NCBI GenBank assembly: GCA_022453515.1 | Contig: JAJNNY010000008.1 | Span: 496,001 to 560,000 of the forward strand | DNA from: Astrocystis sublimbata | Lineage: Eukaryota; Ascomycota; Sordariomycetes; Xylariales; Xylariaceae | Direction: 5' to 3' | DNA length: 64,000 nt | Shown: one piece after another, positions 1 to 11,378 of the stretch | How the letters are laid out: each line of letters starts with the position of its first letter | Position numbering within the stretch: the stretch's first letter is position 1 | The notes under the pieces: generated by a model | What the model was told of the DNA's origin: nothing | What the model saw: only the letters and a program-made list of their open reading frames with translations | The model's database searches: none | Translations under genes and position numbers: made by a program

Positions 1-1370
1 TTCAGGAACTCGATATTGGTGCTCAACCCCACTACCTCGTACTCCTGCAGAGCCAGCTCCATCTTCCGGATTGCGGTCTCCCGATCGGCGCCGCGGACGA
101 TCAGCTTTGCAATCATGCCGTCGTAAGCCTCCGTGACCGTGTCGCCTTCGACGAAACCTGCATCTATGCGGATATCCTCGTTTGTCTTCGGTGTAGTAAG
201 GTGGACAAGCTTTCCGGAATCTGGAAGAAACCCCTTTTCGGGGCTCTCGGCGTATATACGGGCCTCGATGGCGGCGCCTCTCTCGTGTATTCTCTCAACA
301 ATTTCCTTCTGGGTCAATGGGAGCTTCTCACCAGCAGCGACTCGGAATTGCCATTCGACCAGGTCGGTCCCTGTGACCATCTCGCTCACCGGATGCTCGA
401 CTTGGAGACGAGTGTTCATCTCCATGAAGTAGAAGTCGCCCGAATCCTTGTCGAGGATGAATTCGACGGTACCGGCTCCGACGTATCCCACCGCCAGAGC
501 TGCGGTTCGAGCCTTGTCCCACAGATCCAACCTCGTCACGTCATCTAGGTTCGGAGCTGGCGATTCTTCCAAGATCTTCTGATGCCTCCTCTGAACGCTG
601 CAGTCTCTTTCGCCAAGGGCGACGCAGTTGCCGTGCTTGTCGGCGAAGACCTGAACCTCGACGTGTCTCGGTCGAACGATGTATCTCTCCACCAGCATAA
701 CCTCGCCACCGTCGCCGAAGGACGCCTTGGCCTCGGCTCGCGCGCTCTTTAGCTGCTGCAAGAACTCGCCTTCCTCCATGACGATGCGCATGCCTTTGCC
801 GCCGCCCCCCTTGACGCTCTTCAGCAGGACGGGAAACTTGATGTCCTTGGCGCGGGTCAGGAGTTCGGCCTCTCCCTGTTCGGACCCGTGATAGCCAGGG
901 ACGCATGGAACGCCGGCGTCGGCCATGATCACCTTGCTTCGTGCTTTATCGCCCATGTCTGCCATGGCTTGGGCAGGCGGGCCGACGAAGACGATGCCCT
1001 CCTCCTCACACCTCCTGGCAAAGGCGGAGTTCTCGGACAGGAAACCATATCCAGGGTGCAATGCTTGGATGCCATGTTGCTTTGCTAGCCTGAGGATTCT
1101 CTCGCCGTCCAGATAGCCATTGGCGGCTCCCAGACCTATGGAATGTGACGAGCATGCAGCATGTTGCGATGAGGCGTCTGGATCTGTGTAGAGTGTGGTG
1201 GTCTGGATTCCTAGGCGCTTCGCTGTCTGATTGATGCGCAGAGCAATCTCTCCACGATTCGCTATGAGGAGTGAGGTAATAGGGGAGATGTGGGTGGTAG
1301 CGGACGCGCTAGTTGATGCGTAGCGTGGGAATGCGCGCCGCCGAAGATATCTAGGCTTAATCGACCGCAT
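1..1370 (-). CDS. mccA: Methylcrotonoyl-CoA carboxylase subunit alpha, mitochondrial (3' part off the left edge)
   Basis: This is the biotin-carboxylase subunit of the mitochondrial enzyme that carboxylates 3-methylcrotonyl-CoA in leucine catabolism. The frame is open without an intron from the ATG at 1370 to the window edge, about 456 codons. The N-terminus is basic and Ser/Thr-rich, fitting a mitochondrial presequence. It is followed by the biotin-carboxylase fold opening LLIANRGEIALRI, then HPGYGFLSEN, the ATP-grasp glycine loop KGGGGKGMRIV and the catalytic stretch MEMNTRLQVEHPVSE. The biotin carboxyl carrier domain must lie left of position 1. Pyruvate, acetyl-CoA and propionyl-CoA carboxylases share these motifs; the presequence and the direct start of the carboxylase domain favour MCC. 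It is divergent with the PPOX-like gene at 1890. Confidence 0.9.
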   Translation of the reverse strand, partial: MRSIKPRYLRRRAFPRYASTSASATTHISPITSLLIANRGEIALRINQTAKRLGIQTTTLYTDPDASSQHAACSSHSIGLGAANGYLDGERILRLAKQHGIQALHPGYGFLSENSAFARRCEEEGIVFVGPPAQAMADMGDKARSKVIMADAGVPCVPGYHGSEQGEAELLTRAKDIKFPVLLKSVKGGGGKGMRIVMEEGEFLQQLKSARAEAKASFGDGGEVMLVERYIVRPRHVEVQVFADKHGNCVALGERDCSVQRRHQKILEESPAPNLDDVTRLDLWDKARTAALAVGYVGAGTVEFILDKDSGDFYFMEMNTRLQVEHPVSEMVTGTDLVEWQFRVAAGEKLPLTQKEIVERIHERGAAIEARIYAESPEKGFLPDSGKLVHLTTPKTNEDIRIDAGFVEGDTVTEAYDGMIAKLIVRGADRETAIRKMELALQEYEVVGLSTNIEFL

Positions 1371-1889
1371 GGTGGAGGATAATACGACGGAGGAGTGGGA
1401 GAACGGGACTGACGCCGTGGGTGTAATACTCGCGTTGTCTCTCAATGATCAGCGAGACAGCTGAATTGGTACCTCGAGGTTTGAAATAAGTAAAATGAAA
1501 GAGGTCAGCTGTGCACTCCCCAGATCAGGACCAAGATGCCGTGGTTAAGCGATGTGGGAAGCCGCCCAAAGCCGCAGCCGTTGATGGCTTCAGCCCCACC
1601 GAACCCCCCGTTTCCCCAAACCCAGCCAAGGGTTCCGTCATTGAACCTTATGGACACATCCGGCTCTGCTGTGCCTCGGCACATTTTAGCGCCTATGTCA
1701 GGTAGCTTGGCCCCACCCTCCCCCGCTATCTCTATCTGATACCCTATCCTCCATCGGGCTAGCTCCCTTCATAGCTGCGATAAGACTCGAAGCCTGCGGG
1801 GCATCGGGCTTGGTCTGGGACAACCCCGCCATCCTTGAGTAACACGACGCGCGACGGCTGACAACAGCTCACTCACAGCGTCTTACGCC
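1371..1889. promoter_or_regulatory. Divergent intergenic region between mccA and the PPOX-like gene
   Basis: This 519-bp stretch separates two divergently transcribed genes, so it should hold both promoters. An inverted CCAAT box (ATTGG at 1465-1469) lies about 95 bp upstream of the mccA start on its coding strand. The rest is C-rich with no convincing open frame; the short frames at 1511-1739 lack coding character. Confidence 0.45.
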
Positions 1890-2725
1890 ATGGAACAGAT
1901 ATCACTCAATCACGAGGCTTCGGCCGGCCAAACCCACCAGCAGACTGTCAGCGAGCTCCCCCAGGAGGTCGTACAGTGTCTGGAGAATGCCCGATTCGTA
2001 AGACCGAGCGAGCCACCCTGACACTCTGTCCCCGGCTGACCACCTTGCGGTGATAGCTTCATCTCGCCACCTGCGTCGACAACCAGCCCCACGTGTCTCT
2101 GATGAATTACACCTATCTCCCCTCCTCGCCATACTCGCCCGTCCCTGTCATTGTCATGACCACGAACCCGTCCTCCAAGAAGACCAACAACCTGCTCATC
2201 AACCCGAACGTCTCGTTGCTGGTCCACGACTGTATGCCCTCCTCCTCCTCCCAGGCCCGTCGCTTGCTCGAGGATCTGAGTCGAGACATCTAATAACACG
2301 ACCTGACACTAGGGGTATCGCACCGCCCACCGACACAGGGTCGCCGGGCCTCGGGAGGCTCGCCCGGCCCCGAACACCGCTCCAGCCTCGCCTCGATGCT
2401 CATCAACCTCAATACCAGCGCCATCTCCAGCATCAGCGCGACAATAAACGGCACAGCTAAGCTCATCACTCCCGGGTCCGAAGAGGAACGATATTACCGC
2501 GATCAGCATCTGGAGAACAACACCTTCGACTCCGAGGGCCCCATCTCGTTCAACAGGCAACCGCAGGAGGACGGGGGCCGCGAGTGTTTCGTAGCCGGTG
2601 AGGAGGTGCAGGTGATACTGGTTCATGTCAAGGACATACGGACCAGCGATTGGAAAGGAGGCGTACGCGATTGGGTCTTGACACCCGAGGGTAATGGGGC
2701 TATTGCTGTGAACGGGGTGAGGTAA
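1890..2725 (+). CDS. Pyridoxamine 5'-phosphate oxidase-like (PPOX, FMN-binding split-barrel) protein
   Basis: This is a fungal member of the PPOX/FMN-binding split-barrel family, whose proteins bind flavin or related cofactors; its substrate is unknown. Three exons fit exactly: 1890-1997, 2057-2231 and 2313-2725, giving 231 residues. Intron 1 ends TGATAG; intron 2 starts GTATGC, contains TAATAAC and ends CTAG. The second join restores VHDWVSHRPP, a stretch typical of the family and absent from any unspliced frame. Other typical stretches are ATCVDNQPHVSLMNYTYL in the split barrel and, near the C-terminus, EEVQVILVHVKDIRTSDWKG. Length matches fungal homologues (roughly 230-260 residues). It need not be the true PLP-synthesising oxidase, so no symbol is given. 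Confidence 0.85.
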
Positions 2726-2886
2726 TGCATGCCCCATTTGCGAAGTATGTACAAATAATGTATCGTTTGGACGGATCGGCCTGGTTCTCGTTGCACTGTT
2801 TTGCCACCGAGTAAGCATAGGGTAATTGCAATAGAACGGCACAGCCTCGACTGTATTAACATAGGCTAGTTGGTTAGGAGCAACGG

Positions 2887-3291
2887 ATGCCACTTGTGAA
2901 GGCGCTCTTCGAAGGGCACATCGAGGTCGCCAGGCACCTACTCGAACAGGGGGCCGACCTGACCGTGGCTAATCAAGCACATACTCGACACGATTGCTCC
3001 TTCAGATGTACAGAGGCGGCACGTGTACGTGAACTTGGCGGACATTGACGGGTGGACACCCCCCTCAAGATGTCACAGCTGTGTGATCTACCGGGCGAGG
3101 CCATCAAAGCCACGAAGGAAGCGCAAGCTCAGCATGAAGACACCCCGACATATGGAGAGCCACCGGGTAAAATATATACCAGATGGCAGGCTCAGGTGAC
3201 GTCGAAGATGTTGAAGGAGAATCTGGTTGAATTTAGCGAGGAAGGTTCTAAGGTTCCTGGGATGATTCTGATGGAGAGTAAACTAGACTAG
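2887..3291 (+). pseudogene. Ankyrin-repeat protein remnant with frame breaks
   Basis: The first frame encodes a canonical ankyrin helix pair (HIEVARHLLEQGADLTVAN, 2917-2973). Homology-like reading then moves to the second frame (APSDVQRRHVYVN, NLADIDGWTP, about 2996-3060) and back to the first frame at a run of six C near 3059-3064, continuing as PLKMSQLCDLPGEAIK to the stop at 3289. The phrase DGWTP followed by L is the typical ankyrin DGxTPLH start, cut here by one extra C. Two frame changes within 180 bp argue for a decayed gene. Splice-like signals further on (GTAAAC at about 3275, AACTAACAG before 3323, GTGAGT at about 3400) could extend it, but this is unproven. Confidence 0.5.
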
Positions 3292-4113
3292 AGTCTAGAC
3301 ATTTAGCTGGAAAAGAACTAACAGTTCCTTGCGCACGAATGATAAATACAAGGGAAGATGACCAAGCACTACTAGAAGCTGCTGCAAAGGATCTGAGACG
3401 TGAGTGAGCCAATTTGACTACACTCTTTTTGAGTTCAAACAGCTCGTCTGGCCGCAACCTTCGATTGATCGAGAAAGTCCGTTTATTCACTTCAGGTCTT
3501 GATAATAAGATTCAGAAATATCATATTCAACTTGAAAGAGTTAAGTCAGTGCTGTCATTGGTTATCGTGTCTCAGAATGAGGCAATCACTAAAGGTACCA
3601 TACCTAACCCTAAGCCCGACACTTCCCACCGATAACCTGCTCATCGAACCCAGAAGCTCTCACTGTTTCTCGATCGCAACTACGCCTCCAGCTGCAAGAC
3701 AATTCTACGTCCTTGCGGGTAATGACTTCATCTCTCAAAATCTACGTAGTACTTGTGAGTGGATATGGTCTCAGCATTGTTTTGTCAGTGGACGGCGCCT
3801 GCTGTTCCCGGACCAATTTCGAAGCACTTACGTGCATATACGGCAGAAAAGGTTTATAGATTATCGTTCCATGCACTTCCGTGTATGTCAGCCTTGCGAC
3901 AAAACAACGATAATTCTTAAGCCATCTTGTGGGCAAAACCACCCGCTGGAATATCATTCAAACAAGAGCAAGACGCCGATCATGAGATCACGCTTAGTAT
4001 GTCCGTATGACTGACCACGCAATAACTATTTATGTAGCTCAAAGAGTGCACAGGAGTACACAAAAACCCATCTTGTCACGCTGCAACTACATTAAGTCGT
4101 CCTCTGCTTTGAA
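3292..4113. other. Gene-poor gap
   Basis: The region between the ankyrin relic and the GST gene has no frame with recognisable domains. The longest open frame (3499-4014, plus) has erratic composition and no family motifs. An exon-like segment at 3323-3400, flanked by AACTAACAG and GTGAGT, may belong to the ankyrin relic. Confidence 0.4.
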
Positions 4114-5155
4114 TTACTCGTTCACCTTGTGATTGGCGTAATCAGAGGGCACAGGAAGAATGTCTCCAGCCCACTGCTCAAGTGCCACCTCGATTGCTGG
4201 TCCTCCATATTTCCGCATCATACTGTACTTCTCTACGGCCTCAGGGTCGGAGTTGGACACCTTCTCATCACTGAACGGATAACGCACAGGAACCTGCAGG
4301 GCTCTCTGGAAGCCGGGGCGCTTCTCCAGTTTGTCATGCCAAGCCTTCTCGTGAGGGTATTTATTAATGTCGATGCCGCACCACTGTGCGGAGTGGGTGA
4401 AGATGAAGATGGCAACATCGGCCACTGTCAAGCGGTCACCAGCAATATATTCGGATGTGGACTGATCATCATCAGCTCTGATGGCGCTTTGGGATACAGT
4501 GAGGGAGAAGGGAAGCAGGGAAGCATACTAGTCGTTTCTCCAGAACATGATGGAGCCTCCCACACTCTGACAAAAAGCGCGTGGACGCGTACAGAACGGG
4601 CTCAGTAGCGTAGCGGTTGAAGTGAGCTGATTGCCCCATCATCGGTCCCAGGCCTGCTACTTGCCAAGAGAGCTGACCAAGAAACGATATTAGATAGCTG
4701 GCCCCCAGAGTTAAAGCAAGAGCCAACTTACCCAGGACAACTGTGACCAGTATTCGGGGGTTCCAATGGGGTAGGAAAGCTTGTGCTCCTTGTCAAACTC
4801 GTTGACAAGGTACAGTAAACAGGCAGCACTCTCGAATACAGTCACGGAGGTACCATCTTCTTTGACGTGGACGATGGCGGGTATACGTCCGTTCGGGTTC
4901 ATGTGTGAGACATACCAGTCAGCGCGAGTCTCGCCTGCAGCTATATCCAGATTGATATAGTTGTAGGCAATACTTGAGCACGTTGTTAGCATAGGAGTCA
5001 TCTGCTCAATATAGTGGCATGCTGGTTTACCCGAGTTCCTCAGCTGCAATAGTCAGCTTGTAGGGGTTAACGGCAAGACAGCGGTAGATATTCAGACCCG
5101 GCTTAGGAACTCTCTCGGGCGGAACACCAGCCCACTTTTGCAATGAATCAGCCAT
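4114..5155 (-). CDS. Glutathione S-transferase, fungal Ure2p-like type
   Basis: This predicted cytosolic enzyme conjugates glutathione to electrophiles or acts as a glutathione-dependent reductase. Four exons, read 5' to 3': 5155-5031, 4972-4732, 4672-4529 and 4461-4114, giving 285 residues. All three introns (58, 59 and 67 nt) have GT-AG ends and the joins are in frame. The thioredoxin-fold half shows NPYKLTIAAEELG, the cis-proline loop NGRIPAIVH and the glutathione-contacting FESAACLLYL. The helical half shows GPMMGQSAHFNRYA and the N-capping segment GDRLTVADVAIF. A start at 5254 would add 33 unlike residues, so 5155 is preferred. It lies head to head with the NRPS-like relic and could be a survivor of the same lost cluster (inference). 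Confidence 0.88.
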
Positions 5156-5304
5156 TTTTGTGGCAGAGAGAATGTGGTGGTCTGAATGGTGTCTGTGATG
5201 AAGAGTAGGAGGGAACAGACGCGTGCCATCTTCGGTAGAGGAAAGAGGGCTCATGTAAACCGTTGGCCCTCTGCATACCGGCCCCTTATTGGCTCAGAGA
5301 GTCA

Positions 5305-6277
5305 TTGTTGGCCGCTAATGTTACTAACATCAATAATCGCATACAGGAAACGTGCATGATGCTCAGCACTGGGGGGAAACCATCCGTATTCTATATCCGC
5401 AAGGACTCCCTTCGCCTCCTGCCCATCAGCACACTAGGCAAGGTCTCAGTGGCTAAGATGCGCACTTTTTTTTTGAAGTTGGCATGTTCAATGAAGAACT
5501 CCGGTACTATCAAAGTATAGTCGAGATGTCGCGCCGGTCGACATCCAATCGATCTTTACTCTTCCATCATCCAACAGCACAGGAAGAGCTTCTTCTTCTT
5601 GACTTCGCTGAAACCAAAGGACTTCCATTGGGATCTATCGGTGTGCATATGCCCATTTTGACTTGGGGTTCTCATCTTTAGATCTCATTCGATTAAAACG
5701 ATGTGTCAGCATGCAGTTGAGGAAGACTGTCTCGGCAATAACGCCGTTGAATAACCCTACTGTTCGGGCGCTAGGGAATGCCCTTCATCGAGACAAAGAG
5801 AATGTGCTAGCGCACTGCTCCCAAAAGGGGTCTATTCAAGAGTTAGAAGTAGAGTACGACTCAGTCGTTGTTCTCCAAGAGAGCGGAAGCAAGACGCCTT
5901 TGTGGCTATTTCACCCCGGCGTAGGTGCGGTCTTTCTGTAACGAGGAACGCCTGGACGAGTTGGTGCTGGACCAGGACGGTCTGGTTCATTGGGCAGGTG
6001 TCTCATCCGGGCTTTAGAGCATGGCTGTCGACTACGAGCCCAGTGGATGCGTTCCCATCCTTGACATCTTTCATGCCGAGCCACCACGCAAGGTGTCTTC
6101 CTCTCGCAATGAGTGGACCAACAGGCAGCTGAGCTGTTGGCAGGATTTTCGTACTACAAAGATCCGCATGCACGAAGTTGGAGGTGGTCATTACACTTGA
6201 TTGAGCCAGATCACGTCGTACCATTTGCAATAACCCTGAAAGAGGGTATCGCCGGCCGTGAACTGCGTGATACTTGA
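5305..6277 (+). pseudogene. NRPS-like (adenylation-carrier-thioesterase) gene relic
   Basis: This is the decayed 3' end of a single-module NRPS-like enzyme. The adenylation C-terminus reads STLGKVSVAKMRT and breaks at a run of nine T (about 5466-5474). It resumes as NEELRYYQSIVEMSRRS, runs to LGSIGVHMP, then breaks again by one missing T near 5661. The next frame gives the carrier core DLGFSSLDLIRLKR, whose LGxxS serine receives phosphopantetheine. The thioesterase starts TPLWLFHPGVGAV and stops at 5939-5941. Its C-terminus follows as NEERLDELVLDQDGLVHWA, MAVDYEPSGCVPILDIF and VGGGHYT, interrupted by an in-frame stop near 6014 and a frame change near 6196. The central thioesterase part with the nucleophile Ser and the main adenylation body are gone. 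Confidence 0.8.
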
Positions 6278-7671
6278 CAGCGGGCGGGACAGTGATAATA
6301 GAAGAGTGATGTAACAATATTCAAGCTCTGCGGTTGAAAGTAGGAGGGCTCCTCCGGTTATACGCTTTACAACCAAGAGTTAAAAGATTTAAACCCCCCA
6401 TTTTTATTAAAATGTTTTTTTAATTCATTTTGAAGTTTCATTGTTACTTTTGAATTAATAGTGTTTTGAATTTATTTTTAAATATTTAAAAAGCGTTAAA
6501 GGATTGTGACAAGTTTCCTAGTCCTTTTAATTCATCTGAAGCAGGCGTCAAGCACTTTGTCCTCTCCTGCGGCAAACTACACCAGCTGGCTCCAGTAGGG
6601 GGTGACGTCACATCCCATTCATCCATTTGCGGGTACATGAGTCCCTTATTCAGGGCCTATCAGTGTGCTCTTATACGCAGCCAGCCATGTCAGACTATCT
6701 ACTGATCTTCGAACAGCTACTCAGACAACAAGAAACGGGCTAGAATCAGTACATACTCGCTTGCTACACTCACCATCCTCCCTCTCTAGTCTTTTTAGCC
6801 TACTAATGTGGCATTTACCCATATAATTCACCAAAGCGGCTCCTCCAACTTACCTAGGTACTTCGTGTCTCCTGAGCCAGACTTCCCGAGCCAGGACTTT
6901 GTAATGCAGCGTCCGGTGTTTATGCCCGTAGCCGCAGAGGCTAAAAGAGCCTCCTCAGCCCTATTCATGTGCTCACTTGTATTGTGACTTCATTGCAGCC
7001 GACAATGGACTGCCTCTCACACCAGAGACCGCAATACCTTGATACAGCGAAAGCCCTCTCACGACACAGGTGTTGAGGCTTTCTGTCTCATTATGGGAGA
7101 AAGTATCATCCCTTATTTTTCAAGAATTGCAATTTATAAGGTTTTTACTCTGTTATCAGTTTATGCCATTATTGACAGTAATGAGGTAGTGCTCACGTAT
7201 TTTGACATATAATTTCATGCTATATCCTTATCTTGCATCATGACCCCGCCTTTTAATTCCTGTATACGTGTTTTGTTGTATCAGTACTTGTAAACATTGC
7301 TGGGGATTTGTATCCTCCTAAAACGGCCGCGCTCCATGATCTGCTACCGTCCTACTAGTTACATTTTCTACCCGCCGCCTCAGATGCATCACGTAATCGT
7401 TCGTCGTCTTGGGGCTTATCAACGCGTTCTTTCCATTGATGGTTTTGCGTAACGTGGGCACAGAAGGCAAGACGTTTCGGACCCTGGTAAGTGAAGTATG
7501 AGGTATATGAGCATACCATTCGGTTGACTGACTACTATTCTACTGTGTGAGATAGGTAAAAAGGATCTGCTTCTATGCATGACGAGCCCACGATACATGT
7601 GTTAGTGAATCCTTGACCTAGTACCATTCCAGCGCTGATTGAGTAATAAACACGCAGATTCAATAATTATT
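6278..7671. other. Gene-poor gap with a short AT-rich block
   Basis: No coding frame is supported here. Positions 6385-6500 are markedly AT-rich and contain the inverted pair TTAATTCA / TGAATTAA (about 6420 and 6453), possibly the trace of a decayed repeat. A perfect TACCTAGGTA palindrome lies at 6851. Confidence 0.4.
6851..6860. repeat. TACCTAGGTA palindrome
   Basis: Perfect 10-bp palindrome, one of at least eight copies in the window. It is intergenic. Confidence 0.8.
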
Positions 7672-8193
7672 CTAGTGCTGATGCTCGGTAGATTGGACTT
7701 TTGTTTCCGCACGCTCATTGTCCGGACAATCCTCCACTGATTCTCCCAAGACTCCAACAAGTATCCAACCCTCATCTCCGGATCTCGTTGCCTCGCTCCT
7801 CGACGCAATAGATTGAGGCTCTCGCGCAATGTGATTTTCAGCAGCACCAGCACCAGTACCAGTTCCGCTCTGGGCAACAGAAGCTGCGTCCCTATTTACC
7901 GGTGTAAGCTGATGACCAGCTTGGTCATCTCTGCCCGAACCTCTGCGGAGGCTGTCCGCTTCTGCGGAGCTGCACCTCAGTTCCTCTAAGGCTGCTTGGC
8001 ATCGCGCCCTGTAAGCGGGAACTTCTGGCTCATGCTCGCCACGGGCCTGCCGCCAAGCCCGTTCAAAGTAAGTCCTTGTGAAGGGTGTAGATCGATCCGT
8101 TGATGGGCCAAGTGTACCCTCGATAACTATCGAGCAGACATGGCAGCGGAACCCATCCATTTTGAAAATGAATATACGCTTTCTTGGTATCAC
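7672..8193 (-). CDS. Hypothetical protein with an N-terminal CxxC
   Basis: This is an uninterrupted 173-codon frame with no recognised family. The first ATG is at 8193; a second in-frame ATG at 8160 would begin MDGFRCHVC. Both keep an N-terminal CHVC pair that could be half of a metal site. The middle is charged and Ala/Glu/Arg-rich and could form a helix (about residues 45-85). The C-terminal half is Gly/Ser/Thr/Glu-rich and probably disordered. No splice sites are needed. Codon content is less erratic than in neighbouring short frames, but no homology can be claimed, and it could be a chance frame. Confidence 0.35.
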   Translation of the reverse strand: MIPRKRIFIFKMDGFRCHVCSIVIEGTLGPSTDRSTPFTRTYFERAWRQARGEHEPEVPAYRARCQAALEELRCSSAEADSLRRGSGRDDQAGHQLTPVNRDAASVAQSGTGTGAGAAENHIAREPQSIASRSEATRSGDEGWILVGVLGESVEDCPDNERAETKVQSTEHQH

Positions 8194-11100
8194 TATCTGC
8201 TTTGTGCGAGGCTCCAGCTGGTGATCGGTCCGAGGGGGAGCCGATTGTGGGGGATTAAGTAGCTACCCGAGGGCAACGTTAGCTGATGTATGTATTAGTG
8301 TTGTTGAGACTCTTGTGAGACAAAAATGGCGTTGACAATGGTGATGGTAAGGTGTGAAATGGTATAATGGGCTCAGTCGCTTGCAGTGTCCGATGGGTAT
8401 GATATGCTTGTAGGTGTTTCGCAGATAGAAACAACAAGTATATGATCATTTGAGAGGGTAAGGAAAATTTGAATAGATACAGAAAACATCGGGAACTTAT
8501 CATCAATTCGAACTTACTGTGTGGTGATCCAATATGGATATTGCCATCAAGTTGCTGTTATTAAGTGATACAAATGAGTAAGCTTAGTAACGATACTTGA
8601 ACAAATAGGGTTGTTGATGGATGAGTGGAAAGGAGAGAAGAGAAGAACGGTTGAGAACGAAGCAGAATAGGTGTTTTTATACCCAAGGAAATGCCCAGGG
8701 TGGAATTTAAAGTTCGTGATACTATTTTGTTTTGAGGACCCTGTTAACAGGTCTAATCGACTCATCGTATAACGAAAAGTGTATATCGTCCCTCCGGGTA
8801 TGGTGAGCGCCTGTGAAGGTAAAGTTTAGAGGCCAAAAGGTCAGTCACTACACATATCACGGGCTCATAAGCCATTACGTATACCATCAATAGTTCCTTC
8901 CCACCCTTTTCACGACGTGGAATGATAAAGGGCCAACAGAGTAGTCCCCTCATATTTATCATGCATCATATAATATCTCATTACGAGAGATGGAGCCCCT
9001 ACTACTAGCTTCGTCGAGTCCTTCTGGCTAACCATGCTTGATGTGTCGTCCCTCGCCATAGTACTGGCAGAGCCTTAAGGTTTAGCTGCCGATCCAATTT
9101 ACTGCGAGATTCAACCAAAATATATCTTCTACACCGCTGTGAGGATGTGTGCTGAGCAATTTGCATGCATCTTGGGCTGCGTGGAGACATTCTCAAAAAC
9201 TTCGGGTTTGGTGTGTTGGACCCTCGATCACTAGCCCTACATTTATCTTTGATATACAAGCAGAACATGCCAGCATATATACCTGCAGATTTCCCCGTAC
9301 AGATGGTGTATCGATGTCAGGTGCCAAGGTAGCATGAGCCTCACCATGACCCAGGGGCTCCCTTGTAGAGGGCTGTTTGGGCTACGAGATCTGTGTATGT
9401 AAGGACTGGACGACTCCCACTGAATGGGAGAGCCCGGGAATCAATAGAATTGACACCTGACCCCTACTATTCTACTTAGCTACGTGGCTACTGCTATATT
9501 CCTTCACTCTAGTACAAAAGCACTTGACAATCGAAGATATTTACAAACCTCCAATAGGTCGCATTCGAGGGAGCATTTTGTGGGTTGATCCCTGTGTGAT
9601 CAGCGTGTCGAATACAGGGAGGGCCATTAAAGCCTCCGTGCAATGTAGACCTGCCTCTTCAAATAGTCTTGATAGTAATTTTGGGTTCAAGAGCATCATC
9701 AGCGACAGTCAAGAACTCTCCTTTGTTAGTGCCAAATGAATACAAACTCGTGTGTGCTCCTAGCTCAGCTAGATAATATTGAGTTTTCTCAATGGTCCTT
9801 TTTGAAAGGTCCTGGCGGAACCAAACAGTAGTTCGTGAACAACGATGTGAAAGAAATCAAAACCCCAATAATGCTATACTGAGTTAGACAGTGTTCATGA
9901 TGAATTCTGTAGGTAATGCTGTGATCGAGCCCTAAGATAAGGTAGTTACGGTCCACTGAAAATCGGGTAGCTACGGCGGTCGTCAAGTACAACGGATGGT
10001 GTGTGTATCAGGTAAACAAATTAGAATTTCGCAACACGTCCTTGCTGAAATTGTGACGGCGTAATTCGTTCAGGGGGTTTCCATATGTACATAGCAATTA
10101 AGTGCGTACCTACCTAAGGTAGGTGCGCGTTCATTGGGATCATAGCTATGAGCTACCTATTTACTTACCTAAGTACCCAAGGGAAGAAGTAAGTGAGGCA
10201 CGATGCTTCTGGTATAACGGAATGACTCGCTCTTATGTGGGAAGTCACAAGGTTGAGCGCTTCTAGTGGCCATCACCTTCGCACCTGGTTGTTGTGCCCA
10301 ATAGGTATACTTCATTCCCAGGTGTATCATGAGCCATGAGGTGCATGGATGATGGCCTCTATGAACACCTAAAGGTGCTTCCTACAGCACTCCATTGCAC
10401 CTACTTAGGTTAAGCAATCCTAGGTGACTTTGCGACGTCCTGGTTCCCGAGACGTCGGGTTAAACCAAAGAAGTCCATCAAGGCGGCTCCAGCTTGTGGA
10501 CCCGACTTCAGTCTATTCTGCCTGCTACCTCTTGCCTGCGATGCTGTATGCAAACAATCCCCAAGCCAGCTTTGGAGCACCGTAACCTTCTCTCCCAAGA
10601 GATGTCTTGGATCTTGACACCAGAGCCATCCTCGCAGGGCGAGATCGCAAAGGAACTCAAAGACAGTGGCAGATAACCACCTAGCATCCATTCCATGACT
10701 CGAGTTGAGTTTGCCCAGATCGTTTCCTAATTTACACTCGAAACAAGCGAAAATCTTTCTCTTCCAAATGTTCCATCTTACAGAGACACTTCGGCGCCAA
10801 TGATAATCATGGTGAAAAATTCATCTTGCCATCCAGTAGGAGCGATCGTTTGAACTGAGGCCGATCATGAATCATTCAGACCGCTCAGGTATTCAACGAA
10901 GTCTAAAGTAGTAATGCAACTTCGACCAGTCTTGAGTGTTTGATTCGAAACAGAAACAGCATCCTCATTACTTTTCCTTTCACGTCCTGCTTTGTTGAAA
11001 CTTGGTGGTACTCATCTGGGTGCATCTGCATAGAATCAATCCAACTCGAGGAATCTGGATGTCAATGTAACTAACTGCCATTCGTTGGACACCTGACACT

Positions 11101-11378
11101 TTGCAAGGACTTGGCACAATAGTTAAAAGAGACCAGTCACCCAGGAGACAGGCGAGTGGTTGCTAGGGCCTTCGAGAATACACCTCAGGGTGACGAGCGG
11201 TGCTGCCTTCTAACCGACTATATCATAACCAAAAACAGGTTCATGCACCCTCTCCCTACCTTTCTTTTAATCACTCGATTTGATACACAACACTACACCT
11301 ACATTTGTTATCAACAACTCTAATAGTAAAAAGGCACTCTTAATCCACCCATAATCCGTCTGTGATTATTACTCCATC
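8194..11378. other. 3.2-kb gene-poor region
   Basis: I see no supportable gene on either strand. Open frames are short (under 95 codons) with low-complexity or aromatic-rich translations. Clusters of ACCTA/TAGGT words occur around 10105-10180 and 10390-10425 (for example CCTACCTAAGGTAGGT near 10110), related to the dispersed TACCTAGGTA palindrome. The last 200 bp (11180-11378) are C/T- and A-rich and probably hold the promoter and 5' leader of the RRM-like gene. Confidence 0.4.

Noticed and set aside
541..906. 121-codon minus-strand frame inside mccA
   Set aside because: Off-frame to the biotin-carboxylase frame, very Arg/Gly-rich; a shadow of the real gene.
2309..2893. 194-codon minus-strand frame opposite the PPOX-like gene
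   Set aside because: Antisense to an exon with clear family similarity; no domain of its own.
3499..4014. 171-codon plus-strand frame
   Set aside because: Composition is erratic (many Cys, Arg, Ser, Trp) with no motif, repeat or splice support.
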